Shown here one piece after another: positions 9,426 to 19,017 of a DNA stretch of 64,000 bases. Origin of the DNA: an uncultured Clostridia bacterium (GTDB lineage Bacteria; Bacillota; Clostridia; Oscillospirales; Ruminococcaceae); contig CAMNXF010000001.1 in NCBI GenBank assembly GCA_946567425.1, positions 1-64,000 of the forward strand. Direction: 5' to 3'. Both the position numbers and the translations under genes were made by a program. The stretch's first letter is position 1; each line of letters opens with the position of its first letter. The notes below the pieces were generated by a model. The model was not told the origin of the DNA and did no database searches. It saw nothing but the letters and a program-made list of their open reading frames with translations.

Positions 9426-11339
9426 TTAATCCACCGCGACGACATGATACCTGTCCGTGCGCACGCCGTCTATCGCGTTGAGAAAATCGGAGAACCGCGC
9501 GTAACCGTACTCCGCGAAATCAAAGCCCTGAAAGTTTTTCTTGATCTGCGCGCTGAGCGCCTTTATGCTGTGGCTGCCCTCACTGCGCGCAAAGTCGTTG
9601 ACGAACTGCTCTATCCGCTCGGTACGTTCAAGGAAATCCTCGTCGATAACGACGACATTGTTCTTCACGCTCACGCCGATAACGGACGCGATGAGCTTTT
9701 TCATCGTCGTGAACCCAAGCTCTTTCAGATAACCTCTGCCGTACTTTTTCGTGAAATACCCTCCCAGAACGGCAAGCGAACCTTTGTTCTCGTTCTGCAC
9801 CGCAAACGCGTGAACCTCGCGGATAATGGAGCATATATCGGGTTTTTGCGGCGCGGCGGATCCTTCGGGCTGTTCGGTTTCGACAACCTCAACAGGAATT
9901 TCAACGGGCTTTTCCTCGGTTTTCGCGGACTGCTCAACGTTTTTGGGCTTTCTGCCGCGCTTTTTGGGCTGATTTTCGGAGCTCTCGATCTTTTCGGTCT
10001 TTTCGGTTTTTTCGGCAATCACGGGTTTGTCGGCGATTTTCGCCTTTTCGGGCTTTTCAACTTTAGCCGTGTACACGAGATTTTTCTTCGCGGTTACTCC
10101 CGAAACGGACGCTACCGCCGCCGCAAAATCGGCAAATCCAAGCTCCGCAATGTAATTCTTCCCGTACTTGTCGAGCAGCATATTGTTAAGCTGACCGAGA
10201 TTTCCTCCGTTCGGCATATTCTCCGCAGCGTACTTCTGCACCTCCATGGTGAATATCTGCGGATTTATGTGTATCGTCTTAACAGGAGCGCTCGGAGCGG
10301 CAGAAGCGGCAACGGGCTTGGGCTGCCTTTTCGCGATCTTCTCGACGATCTCCTCAATAGGCTTGCCCGATATTTTCTCGACGAGCTCGACGGGCTTTTC
10401 GGGAGCTTTCTCCGTCTTTTCGGGAACGCTCTCCGCGGTATTCAGTGCAACCGTATTGTTGACGCGCTTCAACGCGGACTGCTTGTCGATAAACTTCGCG
10501 AAACGCTTAGAGCCGAACCGCGAAAAGTCGATCTTCCCGAAGCTGCGCGTAACGTGCTCCGCGACGCGTGAAATATCGTCTCTGCCGCCGTTCTGCCGTC
10601 CGAGGTATTCAACGATAACGTTGGTGATGTCCTTTTCCGCGGGAACATTCTCGGCGGCAGCGGGTTTTGCCTTGACCGCCGCGCCCTTGCGGAGTGTAAC
10701 GTAGTTGCTGTTGCGGCGAAGCTCGGGAAAGCTGCTTATAAACATGGACAGCCGATTGTAGCCAAGTGCCGCATAGTCGATGTTCCCGTAGCGCGATGTA
10801 AGATAGGAGTCGATCTTCATAAGGTCGAGCCGTCCATCGTCGTTCTCGCGGACAAAATCCAGCACCGCCCTGCGGAGCGTTTTCTCGTCGTATTCATCGC
10901 CGACGTTCGCGCAAATACGGTTGAGGTAGCTGAACTTATGGCAGCTCGACGTAAACGCGAGCGGCGTTTTCACCTCGCCGATACCGATAACCAGCTTTCC
11001 CGCCTCGCGCAGACGGATAGCGAGCCGCGTGAAGTCGCTGTCGCTCGTAACCAACACAAAGCCGTCGACGTTATAGGTATACAGAATATCCATAGCGTCG
11101 ATTATCATCGAGAAATCCGTGGCGTTCTTACCCGCAATATAGCTGTTCTGCTGAACGGGCATAATGGAGTTGTTCATGGCGGGTATTCTCCAGCCCGTGT
11201 TGTTCTTTTCCCAGTCTCCGTAAATGCGCTTTATCGTCAGCTCGCCGTACTTCGACGCCTCCTGGACGATAAACTGCGCGTACTTCGCGGAAACATTGTC
11301 GCTGTCTATAAGCAGCGCTAATTTTTTTTCTTCCGACAT
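9426..11339 (-). CDS. NYN (LabA/DUF88-type) domain protein with multiple OST-HTH/LOTUS domains
   Basis: LALLIDSDNVSAKYAQFIV...GDWEK...DFSMIIDAMDILYTYNVDGFVLVTSDSDFTRLAIRLREAGKLVIGIG, then five similar ~60-aa repeats ending in GY/F-x-xF-x-x-F/L. ATG 11339. Confidence 0.88.
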   Translation of the reverse strand: MSEEKKLALLIDSDNVSAKYAQFIVQEASKYGELTIKRIYGDWEKNNTGWRIPAMNNSIMPVQQNSYIAGKNATDFSMIIDAMDILYTYNVDGFVLVTSDSDFTRLAIRLREAGKLVIGIGEVKTPLAFTSSCHKFSYLNRICANVGDEYDEKTLRRAVLDFVRENDDGRLDLMKIDSYLTSRYGNIDYAALGYNRLSMFISSFPELRRNSNYVTLRKGAAVKAKPAAAENVPAEKDITNVIVEYLGRQNGGRDDISRVAEHVTRSFGKIDFSRFGSKRFAKFIDKQSALKRVNNTVALNTAESVPEKTEKAPEKPVELVEKISGKPIEEIVEKIAKRQPKPVAASAAPSAPVKTIHINPQIFTMEVQKYAAENMPNGGNLGQLNNMLLDKYGKNYIAELGFADFAAAVASVSGVTAKKNLVYTAKVEKPEKAKIADKPVIAEKTEKTEKIESSENQPKKRGRKPKNVEQSAKTEEKPVEIPVEVVETEQPEGSAAPQKPDICSIIREVHAFAVQNENKGSLAVLGGYFTKKYGRGYLKELGFTTMKKLIASVIGVSVKNNVVVIDEDFLERTERIEQFVNDFARSEGSHSIKALSAQIKKNFQGFDFAEYGYARFSDFLNAIDGVRTDRYHVVAVD

Positions 11340-11404
11340 AATGTCCTCTTTTCCCGTAATTGTGTTCTTTTCAAATGCTGCCTTTAAACAGTCCTTGAAC
11401 GGCA

Positions 11405-12232
11405 TCATATTGCGACGGGAATAGTCTCGTCAAACTCATGATACCGATAGTTCTCCGCCGTAAAGCTGTAACGCGTGAACCTGTAAAAATCCGTGATATC
11501 CTCCACTCTCATTTCGGGGGCGGGAAACGGCTCTTTTTCGATAAGACGCTTTATAATATCGACGTGACGGTCGTAAATATGCGCGTCAGCGATAACGTGC
11601 ACCAGCTCGCCCGCCTCCAGTCCGCTCGACTTCGCAAACATTATCAGCAGCGCCGCGTACTGGCAGACATTCCAGTTGTTCGCCGCCAGCATATCCTGCG
11701 AGCGCTGATTAAGTATCGCGTTGAGCCTGCCGCCGCTCACGTTCAGCGTGAACGAATATGCGCACGGAGCAAGCGCCATTTCGTTCAGGTCGGCGTAATT
11801 GTACATATTCAGCATTATCCGCCTTGAAGCAGGGTCGTTTTTCAGGTCGTGCAGCACTTTGTCGACCTGATCCATTTTGCCCTCGGGGAAATTATGCTTA
11901 ACGCTCATTTGATAGCCGTAAGCTTTGCCGATAGAGCCGTTTTCGTCCGCCCAAGCATCCCAGATATGCGTTGTCAGCTCGCGGACGTTGTTGGACTTTT
12001 TCTGATATATCCACAGCACCTCGTCTATCGCCGAGCGGTAGTACACGCGCCGCAGGGTCATAAGCGGAAATTCCTTGCCGACGTTATACCTGTTCACCAC
12101 GCCGAATTTCTTTACCGTATGTGCGGGCGTGCCGTCCTCCCAGTGAGGGCGGACGTTCATATCCGCGTCGGATACGCCGTTCTCCAGAATTTCACGGCAA
12201 TTCTGTATGAAGACGTCGTCTGCTCTGCTCAT
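11405..12232 (-). CDS. thyA: Thymidylate synthase
   Basis: MALAPCAYSFTLNV catalytic Cys region, LNQRSQDMLAANNWNVCQYAAL, HVIADAHIYDRH. Start ATG 12232; longer track ORF is an upstream extension. Confidence 0.92.
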   Translation of the reverse strand: MSRADDVFIQNCREILENGVSDADMNVRPHWEDGTPAHTVKKFGVVNRYNVGKEFPLMTLRRVYYRSAIDEVLWIYQKKSNNVRELTTHIWDAWADENGSIGKAYGYQMSVKHNFPEGKMDQVDKVLHDLKNDPASRRIMLNMYNYADLNEMALAPCAYSFTLNVSGGRLNAILNQRSQDMLAANNWNVCQYAALLIMFAKSSGLEAGELVHVIADAHIYDRHVDIIKRLIEKEPFPAPEMRVEDITDFYRFTRYSFTAENYRYHEFDETIPVAI

Positions 12233-12249
12233 AAGATCTCCTTTCAGCG

Positions 12250-13230
12250 TTATTTGAAAATTTTCTGCCTTTCCTTTTCCTTTTTGTCGAAATACTTCCG
12301 CAGCTTTTTTGCTGTTCGCGTATCTCCCGCGCGCTCCGCAGCGGCAAGCAGCACATCGCGGTTTGCGGGAGCGACCATGCCGTTCTTCATATCGGTGTTT
12401 ATATGCGGCAGAATATCCGCCCATATCCTTTCGGAAGTGTCCGCGCCGTCCTCGATAAGCCGCGCGCCGAGCGTGTAAAAACTGCGCTTGTTCCAACTAA
12501 GCCGCTCCTTATGCTCATTAAAAACCGAAAGCGCGTTTGCGGTCTCGCTCTTTTCAAGCAGCGTTTCCGCATAGTCGTATACCGCGTAAAACACGTCCTG
12601 TTCGTCAAACATTTCCGGCGATTTTTGAAATAATTCGTATATTTTTGTTGCGGCATATTCTTTATCGCCCGGGCGTTTAGTGTGCCATTTCGCGATAGAC
12701 TTCACTTGCTTAAGCCCTTTAAGGTTAAGCTCTCCGCTTTTGAATTCGTCGGTCAGCCTGCACGCGCACTCGGTCTCCCCGAGGTCGGACAGAGTGTATA
12801 TACATTCGTAAGGCGTAAATTCGTCAAGCGGAACAGGCTTGATAACGCGCGGCTCATAGCCGCACGCGCAGTCGAAATTCGCGTTTTTTGTGCGGACGAA
12901 AAGTTCGCTTTTAAGCGGTTCGCCAAGCTCCACGAGCATACTCGTCAGCATTTCGAGATTATCCCCGATACCCTGAAACGAGTTTGTTTCGCGATCCTTC
13001 AGCTCCTCCTCAAACAGCTCGCGCACGAGCGCCGCCTTGTCGGGAACCTCGCATACATTATAATACAGCGCGTAGCAAAGCCGCATACGGCGCGCGTAAT
13101 TTTTATCGGACGTTCCCCATTCCTCGGAATGCTGTTCGCAGTAAACGTAGTCTGCCTTATCGCCCGACAGGTATTGCCGCACATCGGCGGCGTACCCGAA
13201 AATAACGCGCTTAAGTTCCCCGACATACAT
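12250..13230 (-). CDS. Hypothetical protein
   Basis: 326-aa ORF overlapping the end of the aspartate kinase gene by one base (translational coupling). Confidence 0.75.
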   Translation of the reverse strand: MYVGELKRVIFGYAADVRQYLSGDKADYVYCEQHSEEWGTSDKNYARRMRLCYALYYNVCEVPDKAALVRELFEEELKDRETNSFQGIGDNLEMLTSMLVELGEPLKSELFVRTKNANFDCACGYEPRVIKPVPLDEFTPYECIYTLSDLGETECACRLTDEFKSGELNLKGLKQVKSIAKWHTKRPGDKEYAATKIYELFQKSPEMFDEQDVFYAVYDYAETLLEKSETANALSVFNEHKERLSWNKRSFYTLGARLIEDGADTSERIWADILPHINTDMKNGMVAPANRDVLLAAAERAGDTRTAKKLRKYFDKKEKERQKIFK

Positions 13231-14561
13231 TATTTCTCCCCCTGTTCGCTCAGTATGAACATATCGTAAATGACGCGGATAGCCTTTTCAAAGTCCTTTT
13301 CGTCAATGCCGACAATGATGTTCAGCTCGCTTGAGCCCTGATCGATCATTCTGATGTTGATATCCGCGTGAGAGAGCGCCGCGAAGACTCTTGTCGCCGT
13401 GCCCTTTGCGGACTTCATTCCGCGGCCGACGACCGCTATCAGCGCCAGTCCGTCGATTATCTCGAAATGGTCGGGACGCGCCACCTCTTTCAGCCGCTGA
13501 GCGAGCTTCTCGCGCTGCCCGTCAAGCTCGTGCGAATTTACGACAACGGAAACCGTGTCAATACCCGTCGGCATGTGCTCGGGGAAAATGCCGTGGTTCT
13601 CGAGAACCTGCAGCATTCTGCGCATAAAGCCCTTTTCGGAGTTCATTCTGTCCTTTTCGATCGAGATTACCGAAAAGTCCTTTTTACCCGCGATACCCGT
13701 TATCAGATACTTTGCGGGAGCGTTCTTCGCGCTCGGAACAATCAGCGTTCCCGCGTCGTCGGGAGCGTTGGTGTTCTTGATGTTGATCGGAATATTCGCG
13801 CTTCTTACGGGGAATATCGCGTCCTCGTGGAGCACGCCCGCGCCCATGTACGACAGCTCGCGCAGCTCCGAGTATGTGATGACCTCGATGCCCTCGGGCT
13901 TGTCGACTATCCTCGGGTCGGCAACGAGAAAGCCGCTTACGTCCGTCCAGTTTTCGTACAGCGAAGCCCCCGCCGCCTTAGCGACTACCGAGCCCGTGAA
14001 ATCGCTGCCGCCGCGCGAAAACGTCTTGATCGAGCCGTCGGGCATTGCGCCGTAAAATCCCGGAATGACCGCTTTTGGGGTTTTCTCGAGGATAGCACCG
14101 AGACAAGCGTTTGTGATATCGCTGTCGAAATTGCCCTTGTTGTCGAAGAAAATGCCCTTAGCCGCGTCGACGAACTTGTAGCCGAGGTAATCCGCGAGGA
14201 TAATGCCGTTGAGGTACTCGCCGCGTGAAGCCGCGTAATCGCGGTTTGCGCCGTTTCGGAAATCTGTGCCGATCTTGACGTACTCCTCCTCAAGCGAGAG
14301 CGACAGACCGAGCTCTGCGATAATGCCGTCAAAACGTTCGCGGACGGGCTGAAACGCCTTTGCGAAATCCTCTCCCGTGAGTGTGCGCTCATAGCACTGA
14401 TACAGCAGGTCGGTGACCTTTGTGTCGTCCGAGAAGCGCTTTCCGGGCGCGCTCGGCACGACGTAAACGCGCTCGGAGTCGGCACGGATAATGTCCGCGA
14501 CTTTCTTGAACTGCTTTGCGTCGGCAAGCGAGCTGCCGCCGAACTTAACTACTTTACTCAT
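13230..14561 (-). CDS. lysC: Aspartate kinase
   Basis: MSKVVKFGGSSLADAKQFKKV, FSRGGSDFTGSVVAKAAGASLYENWTDVSG, C-terminal ACT-type repeats. Confidence 0.92.
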   Translation of the reverse strand: MSKVVKFGGSSLADAKQFKKVADIIRADSERVYVVPSAPGKRFSDDTKVTDLLYQCYERTLTGEDFAKAFQPVRERFDGIIAELGLSLSLEEEYVKIGTDFRNGANRDYAASRGEYLNGIILADYLGYKFVDAAKGIFFDNKGNFDSDITNACLGAILEKTPKAVIPGFYGAMPDGSIKTFSRGGSDFTGSVVAKAAGASLYENWTDVSGFLVADPRIVDKPEGIEVITYSELRELSYMGAGVLHEDAIFPVRSANIPINIKNTNAPDDAGTLIVPSAKNAPAKYLITGIAGKKDFSVISIEKDRMNSEKGFMRRMLQVLENHGIFPEHMPTGIDTVSVVVNSHELDGQREKLAQRLKEVARPDHFEIIDGLALIAVVGRGMKSAKGTATRVFAALSHADINIRMIDQGSSELNIIVGIDEKDFEKAIRVIYDMFILSEQGEK

Positions 14562-14710
14562 AAAACCATACCTTTCAGATAATATATACATTTTATTGTA
14601 CCATAAATCGCGTTAAATTGCAATAGGTTAAAGAAAAAAAGCACCCGTGAGCGCTTTCGGTGTTCGGTGACAATTTCCGACAAATGTGGTATAATAAAAA
14701 TACCGCTATG

Positions 14711-14825
14711 CGGGCGCTGATTTGCCTGTGTGAGCATCGACTGATCTGCCTGCTTCCGAATATTGCACTTTATGCAGTTCATCATCTCGCTTGCCATATC
14801 GGTGCCGCGGATGTTGGACTCTGCC
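14711..14825 (-). pseudogene. Flagellin C-terminal fragment (remnant)
   Basis: Minus strand encodes AESNIRGTDMASEMMNCIKCNIRKQADQSMLTQANQRP, clearly homologous to AESNIRDTDMASEMMNYTKYNILQQAAQSMLAQANQQP of the intact flagellin. Confidence 0.88.
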
Positions 14826-14837
14826 CCGGTCAGTGCG

Positions 14838-14871
14838 TTTCAGTTGTGTTGTACTTGCGGCACAACTGAAA
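14838..14871. terminator. Strong hairpin, possible terminator
   Basis: TTTCAGTTGTG-N12-CACAACTGAAA, 11-bp perfect stem. Confidence 0.45.
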
Positions 14872-15014
14872 ATAACACAAAAAACACTATCTCTAACCGT
14901 TGAAGAAATGTACATTTCTTTGCATTTTGTGATTCTTCAAATCAAAACAAGGCTATATTATAATAGGAAACAATGAGAAAACTTAAAAAATCCAAAAAAA
15001 TTTCAGAAAAAAGC

Positions 15015-15041
15015 TAAAGTTTCTGAAAAATGAGCCGATAT
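15015..15041 (+). promoter_or_regulatory. Sigma28/sigmaD (flagellar) promoter
   Basis: TAAAGTTT-N11-GCCGATAT upstream of flagellin, matching sigma28 -35/-10 consensus and spacing. Confidence 0.9.
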
Positions 15042-15164
15042 AATATTTGTGACAGCTGAAAAGCTGAAATTCCTTAAGTCGACAACAAGGAAAAAACCAT
15101 TAAAACATGCCCTTCGGAATGATTCCGTAATACGGGGCAACCAAATTCAAGGAGGATTTTTACT

Positions 15165-16688
15165 ATGGGAATGGTAGTACAACACAACCTTAACGCGTTG
15201 ACCGCGTACAACAAGCTGAACACCAACGTAGCAGGTCTTAAGAAGAGCTCCGAGAAGCTCGCTTCCGGCTACAGAATCAACCGTGCAGGCGACGACGCTG
15301 CAGGTCTGGCTATTTCCGAGAAGATGAGATCTCAGATCCGCGGTTTGAACCAGGCAGTTCGTAACTCTCAGGACGGTATCAACATGATCCAGACCTACGA
15401 GGGCGCTGCTCAGGAGACCCAGAACATTCTTCAGAGAATGAAGGAGCTTGCTTCCGAGTCCGCTAACGGTACTTATGATAACACCACTGACCGTGATGCT
15501 ATCCAGCTCGAGTTCGATCAGCTCAACGACGAGTTGAACCAGATCGCTGACACCGACTTCAACGGTCGTCTCGCTCTGAACGGCGGTACTATGGCTGACG
15601 GTTCTGTTGCTGCAAACAATAAGACTATTGCAGGCAAACCCGCTGTTGCTACAAATGCTGTTGACGATCCCGCTTCCGCTGTATCCTATAAGGGCGGCGT
15701 AAACGGCTTTGTTGACTGGGGCGGAAACGGTACCATCAACGTTGACGGCGTTTCGATTACTGTTAAGGGCGGTCAGTTCCAGACAGTTACCAACGGTACG
15801 CTGACAAACGGCACTGTTTCAGTTGGTGATACAACTTATTCTGCTACAACAGCTATTTCTGCTACCGGCAGCACTCTCGCTCAGGGTGGCGTTATTTGGG
15901 CTGGTGCAATTACAGCAACCACAAAGCTGGCTATTAATGAAGACACCTCTGAGGTTACAATTTATGGTCAGAAATTCAACGTTCAGTGGAAGAACGATGG
16001 TACAATAAGTGCTATTGTTAATGGAACCGGTAGTGCTATGACAACTATGGACACCGGTGCTAAGATTACATTTGGCGGTACTGCAACCGGCGGATTTAGC
16101 GTTGTTGTTGCCCAGACATATCACTTGGGTACCGGCGGCGTTGTAACTGCTGGCGGTATTACAGCGACCGCTCCGGTTGTTGGTCATATCAACCTTAAGA
16201 AGGGCGTTTCTGTTTCCGATGCATTTGAGCACGGCAGACGTAACCTCACCTACTCCGACAGCATTACTCTCCAGACAGGCGCTCGCTCCAAGGACGCTGT
16301 TGACTTTACGTTCGAGTATGTTACCTCCGGTATCGGCGATTTGAACGCTGACCTCGATATCTCCGCTCGCGGTCTTGGTACTGCACAGCTTTCTCTTGTA
16401 ACTGCTGAAAAGTCTAACGAAGCTATTGACCACATTGATAACGCTATCAATAAGGTTTCTATGGTTCGTGCTACATTCGGTGCTATGCAGAACAGACTTG
16501 AGCACAAGATCGACAACCTGACCACGACTGCCACCAACCTGCAGGAAGCAGAGTCCAACATCCGCGATACCGATATGGCATCCGAGATGATGAACTACAC
16601 CAAGTACAACATTCTGCAGCAGGCTGCACAGTCTATGCTCGCACAGGCAAATCAGCAGCCGCAGAGCATTCTTCAGCTCTTGGGTTAA
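15165..16688 (+). CDS. fliC: Flagellin
   Basis: Conserved N-terminus (VVQHNLNALTAYNKLNTN...SSEKLASGYRINRAGDDAAGLAISEKMRSQIRGLNQA) and C-terminus (LQEAESNIRDTDMASEMMNYTKYNILQQAAQSMLAQANQQPQSILQLLG); variable Ser/Thr/Gly-rich centre; RBS aaggagg. Confidence 0.97.
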   Translation: MGMVVQHNLNALTAYNKLNTNVAGLKKSSEKLASGYRINRAGDDAAGLAISEKMRSQIRGLNQAVRNSQDGINMIQTYEGAAQETQNILQRMKELASESANGTYDNTTDRDAIQLEFDQLNDELNQIADTDFNGRLALNGGTMADGSVAANNKTIAGKPAVATNAVDDPASAVSYKGGVNGFVDWGGNGTINVDGVSITVKGGQFQTVTNGTLTNGTVSVGDTTYSATTAISATGSTLAQGGVIWAGAITATTKLAINEDTSEVTIYGQKFNVQWKNDGTISAIVNGTGSAMTTMDTGAKITFGGTATGGFSVVVAQTYHLGTGGVVTAGGITATAPVVGHINLKKGVSVSDAFEHGRRNLTYSDSITLQTGARSKDAVDFTFEYVTSGIGDLNADLDISARGLGTAQLSLVTAEKSNEAIDHIDNAINKVSMVRATFGAMQNRLEHKIDNLTTTATNLQEAESNIRDTDMASEMMNYTKYNILQQAAQSMLAQANQQPQSILQLLG

Positions 16689-16781
16689 TCAAATTGAATT
16701 GTTACGCAATTCAAACCTCGCGTTTTGTTTCGCAAAATGCGGTTATCATAGCTGCATAGCGGCGTGATAGTTTGACAATTG

Positions 16782-16810
16782 CGCCCTCTCCTGCGGGGGA
16801 GGGCGTTTTT
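16782..16810 (+). terminator. Intrinsic terminator of flagellin
   Basis: CGCCCTCTCC-TGCG-GGGGAGGGCG followed by TTTTT. Confidence 0.9.
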
Positions 16811-16854
16811 GTGAAATTATCATACTAAATTATCATATTTTCAGGGAGGATATT

Positions 16855-18951
16855 ATGGTACTGTCGATAGGAATGATTGTCAAAAATGAGGAGAAGTATC
16901 TGGAGCAGTGTCTGACTGCTTTACAGCCGCTCCTTAACGCAGTTGACAGCGAACTTATTATTGCCGATACAGGCTCGACCGACAGAACTGTTGAGATAGC
17001 AAAAAAATTCACTGATAATGTTTTTCATTTTGAGTGGATAAATGATTTTGCAGCCGCGCGCAATTCCACATTTGACAGAGCGCAGGGCGAATGGTATATG
17101 TTTATCGATGCAGACGAGATCGCGCAGGATTGCTCGGGCATTATCAGGTTTTTCAAAAACGGAGAATATATGCGGTATCAATCGGCCACCTACCTGATCC
17201 GTTCTTTGGGAACCGAGGGAGCAGATAACGCATACTTGGATTTTCATGCCAATCGGCTTACAAGACGCAATGGCGTGACCAGATTTGTTCACGCTATCCA
17301 CGAGGGTCTTTACCCGTTTATGGAACCCGTAAAAAAACTTGACTTTTCTGTTGTGCATTACGGATATGTGTATGCAAAACAAGACGGCACTCCTACGGAT
17401 TTGGCGCATAAAAAGGTTCAAAGAAACCTTGAAATGCTGTTTGACGAATTGGATAATCCTCCTTCAACGGGCGTAAATCAGCTTGTTTATGATCAGATTG
17501 CGGACTGCTATGATGTTATAGGCGAAATTGATAATTCATTGAAATACCTGAATATAGGTCTTGAAGAAATATCTCACGAAAACTATCCGATTATTGCTTA
17601 TTACACGCATAAACTTAAAATTCTGGTTTTAAAAGAGGATTTTAACGGTATAATAGATCTGGCGCATGAATATTTTGACAAAACTGTCAATCCGTTTCAC
17701 ACAAAAGATTTTGCCAACGACTGTTATATCAGGGCTTGGGAGGGATACTCGCAATATAAAAAACATCTATATGCCGATGCTGTTGACACTTTAGCGGAAT
17801 TTATCAGACTGTACAGCAGATATAAAAATGGTCGTTTGGAAACTTACGATTTAACATTAGGTCCCTTTAGATTAGAGCAGACAACTATTCAAGCGGATTA
17901 TGACATTTTCTTCCGCTGCTGTTACCATGAGAAAAAGTTTGGATTGGCAAATGAATACGCACGTGCAATTCATCTCAAAGACTATTTTGGCAACGAAAGT
18001 TTTATGAGAAATCATTTGAATATCCGCATGGAGATCATGGAAAATGTCGGATACAACGGTTGGAACTCGCTTTACAAAGAGTTGGATGATTTTGGAAAAG
18101 GTCATCTTCTTTCGCGAACCCGCAGCAAACTTTTTACCACTACTCCTGAAAAACGAACAATTTTATTGAAGAAGATGGCCTCAGTTGGTGGAATCGGAGC
18201 AGAACTTGCGGAATTTTATGCGGGATATTTTAACGGCAAAACAGATTTTGAGATGATTACGGCATTTCTGGAAAAACACGGTTCGGAAAACAGTGAGGAC
18301 ATGCTGTATATTCTGCTTGAAAAACAAGCTGATATCACGCCTTTTTTGCTGACACACGACTTTTTCGCAGACAGAGCCGTGCAAATGCTGCTCGGAAATT
18401 ATCCGGGAGCGGACGATTTGTTGGAACGCTATAATATAAATGTTATTTCAAACGAGGGATTGCTTAATGCGGTAAGCGTTTACGGGTGGGTTATGCTGAG
18501 ATTTGCTGAACATAACCGAACAGTTTCGAAGGTGTTTGAAATGTACGGACAACTCGGTATGATGTGGCGAAAAGCATTCTCGGATGAAGCGAATATACCC
18601 GGAGATATTCGCGCGGCAACTATGGTTTACAACGTAGCGGTTGAAAGGGCAAAAGGCGATTATGCTTTGTTCAAAGCAGCTATTAAAAAACTTACAGATA
18701 ATGTGAGGGATATATCACCCGTTGCCGGAACGTACGAAAGAGAAAACAGAAGCAAATTTAAGGCACGGTATCTTAATCCGGAAATGCAGCGGCTTGCGGA
18801 TCAGGCGAAACAAAACATCCGCAATTTAATTAGCGATGGGCATTTGGTTGCTGCTCAGTCTCTTGTGGACGAACTTGAGGGCATAAGCCCCTGTGATCCT
18901 GAAATTTCGGAACTTCATGAAGAAATTGAAAGGCAAAACGCTCTTCAATAA
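16855..18951 (+). CDS. GT2-family glycosyltransferase with long C-terminal helical/TPR-like region
   Basis: MVLSIGMIVKNEEKYLEQCLTAL...ELIIADTGSTDRTVEIAKKF...NDFAAARN...FIDADEI. Confidence 0.88.
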   Translation: MVLSIGMIVKNEEKYLEQCLTALQPLLNAVDSELIIADTGSTDRTVEIAKKFTDNVFHFEWINDFAAARNSTFDRAQGEWYMFIDADEIAQDCSGIIRFFKNGEYMRYQSATYLIRSLGTEGADNAYLDFHANRLTRRNGVTRFVHAIHEGLYPFMEPVKKLDFSVVHYGYVYAKQDGTPTDLAHKKVQRNLEMLFDELDNPPSTGVNQLVYDQIADCYDVIGEIDNSLKYLNIGLEEISHENYPIIAYYTHKLKILVLKEDFNGIIDLAHEYFDKTVNPFHTKDFANDCYIRAWEGYSQYKKHLYADAVDTLAEFIRLYSRYKNGRLETYDLTLGPFRLEQTTIQADYDIFFRCCYHEKKFGLANEYARAIHLKDYFGNESFMRNHLNIRMEIMENVGYNGWNSLYKELDDFGKGHLLSRTRSKLFTTTPEKRTILLKKMASVGGIGAELAEFYAGYFNGKTDFEMITAFLEKHGSENSEDMLYILLEKQADITPFLLTHDFFADRAVQMLLGNYPGADDLLERYNINVISNEGLLNAVSVYGWVMLRFAEHNRTVSKVFEMYGQLGMMWRKAFSDEANIPGDIRAATMVYNVAVERAKGDYALFKAAIKKLTDNVRDISPVAGTYERENRSKFKARYLNPEMQRLADQAKQNIRNLISDGHLVAAQSLVDELEGISPCDPEISELHEEIERQNALQ

Positions 18952-19017
18952 AACGTGACTGTACGAACAGACCTACTCAATATCAAAGCGGTTGATTATA
19001 ACTATTTGGAGGCTTTT

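Noticed and set aside
9363-10571. 402-aa plus-strand ORF opposite the NYN-LOTUS gene
   Set aside because: Antisense shadow of a conserved-domain gene; no recognisable fold.
14667-14695. Plus-strand promoter-like GTGACA-17-TATAAT upstream of the flagellin remnant
   Set aside because: Reasonable match but it reads only into the decayed remnant and hairpin; no gene or clear RNA to support function.
14562-14700. Lysine riboswitch upstream of lysC
   Set aside because: Upstream region is short and AT-rich with no recognisable L-box core.
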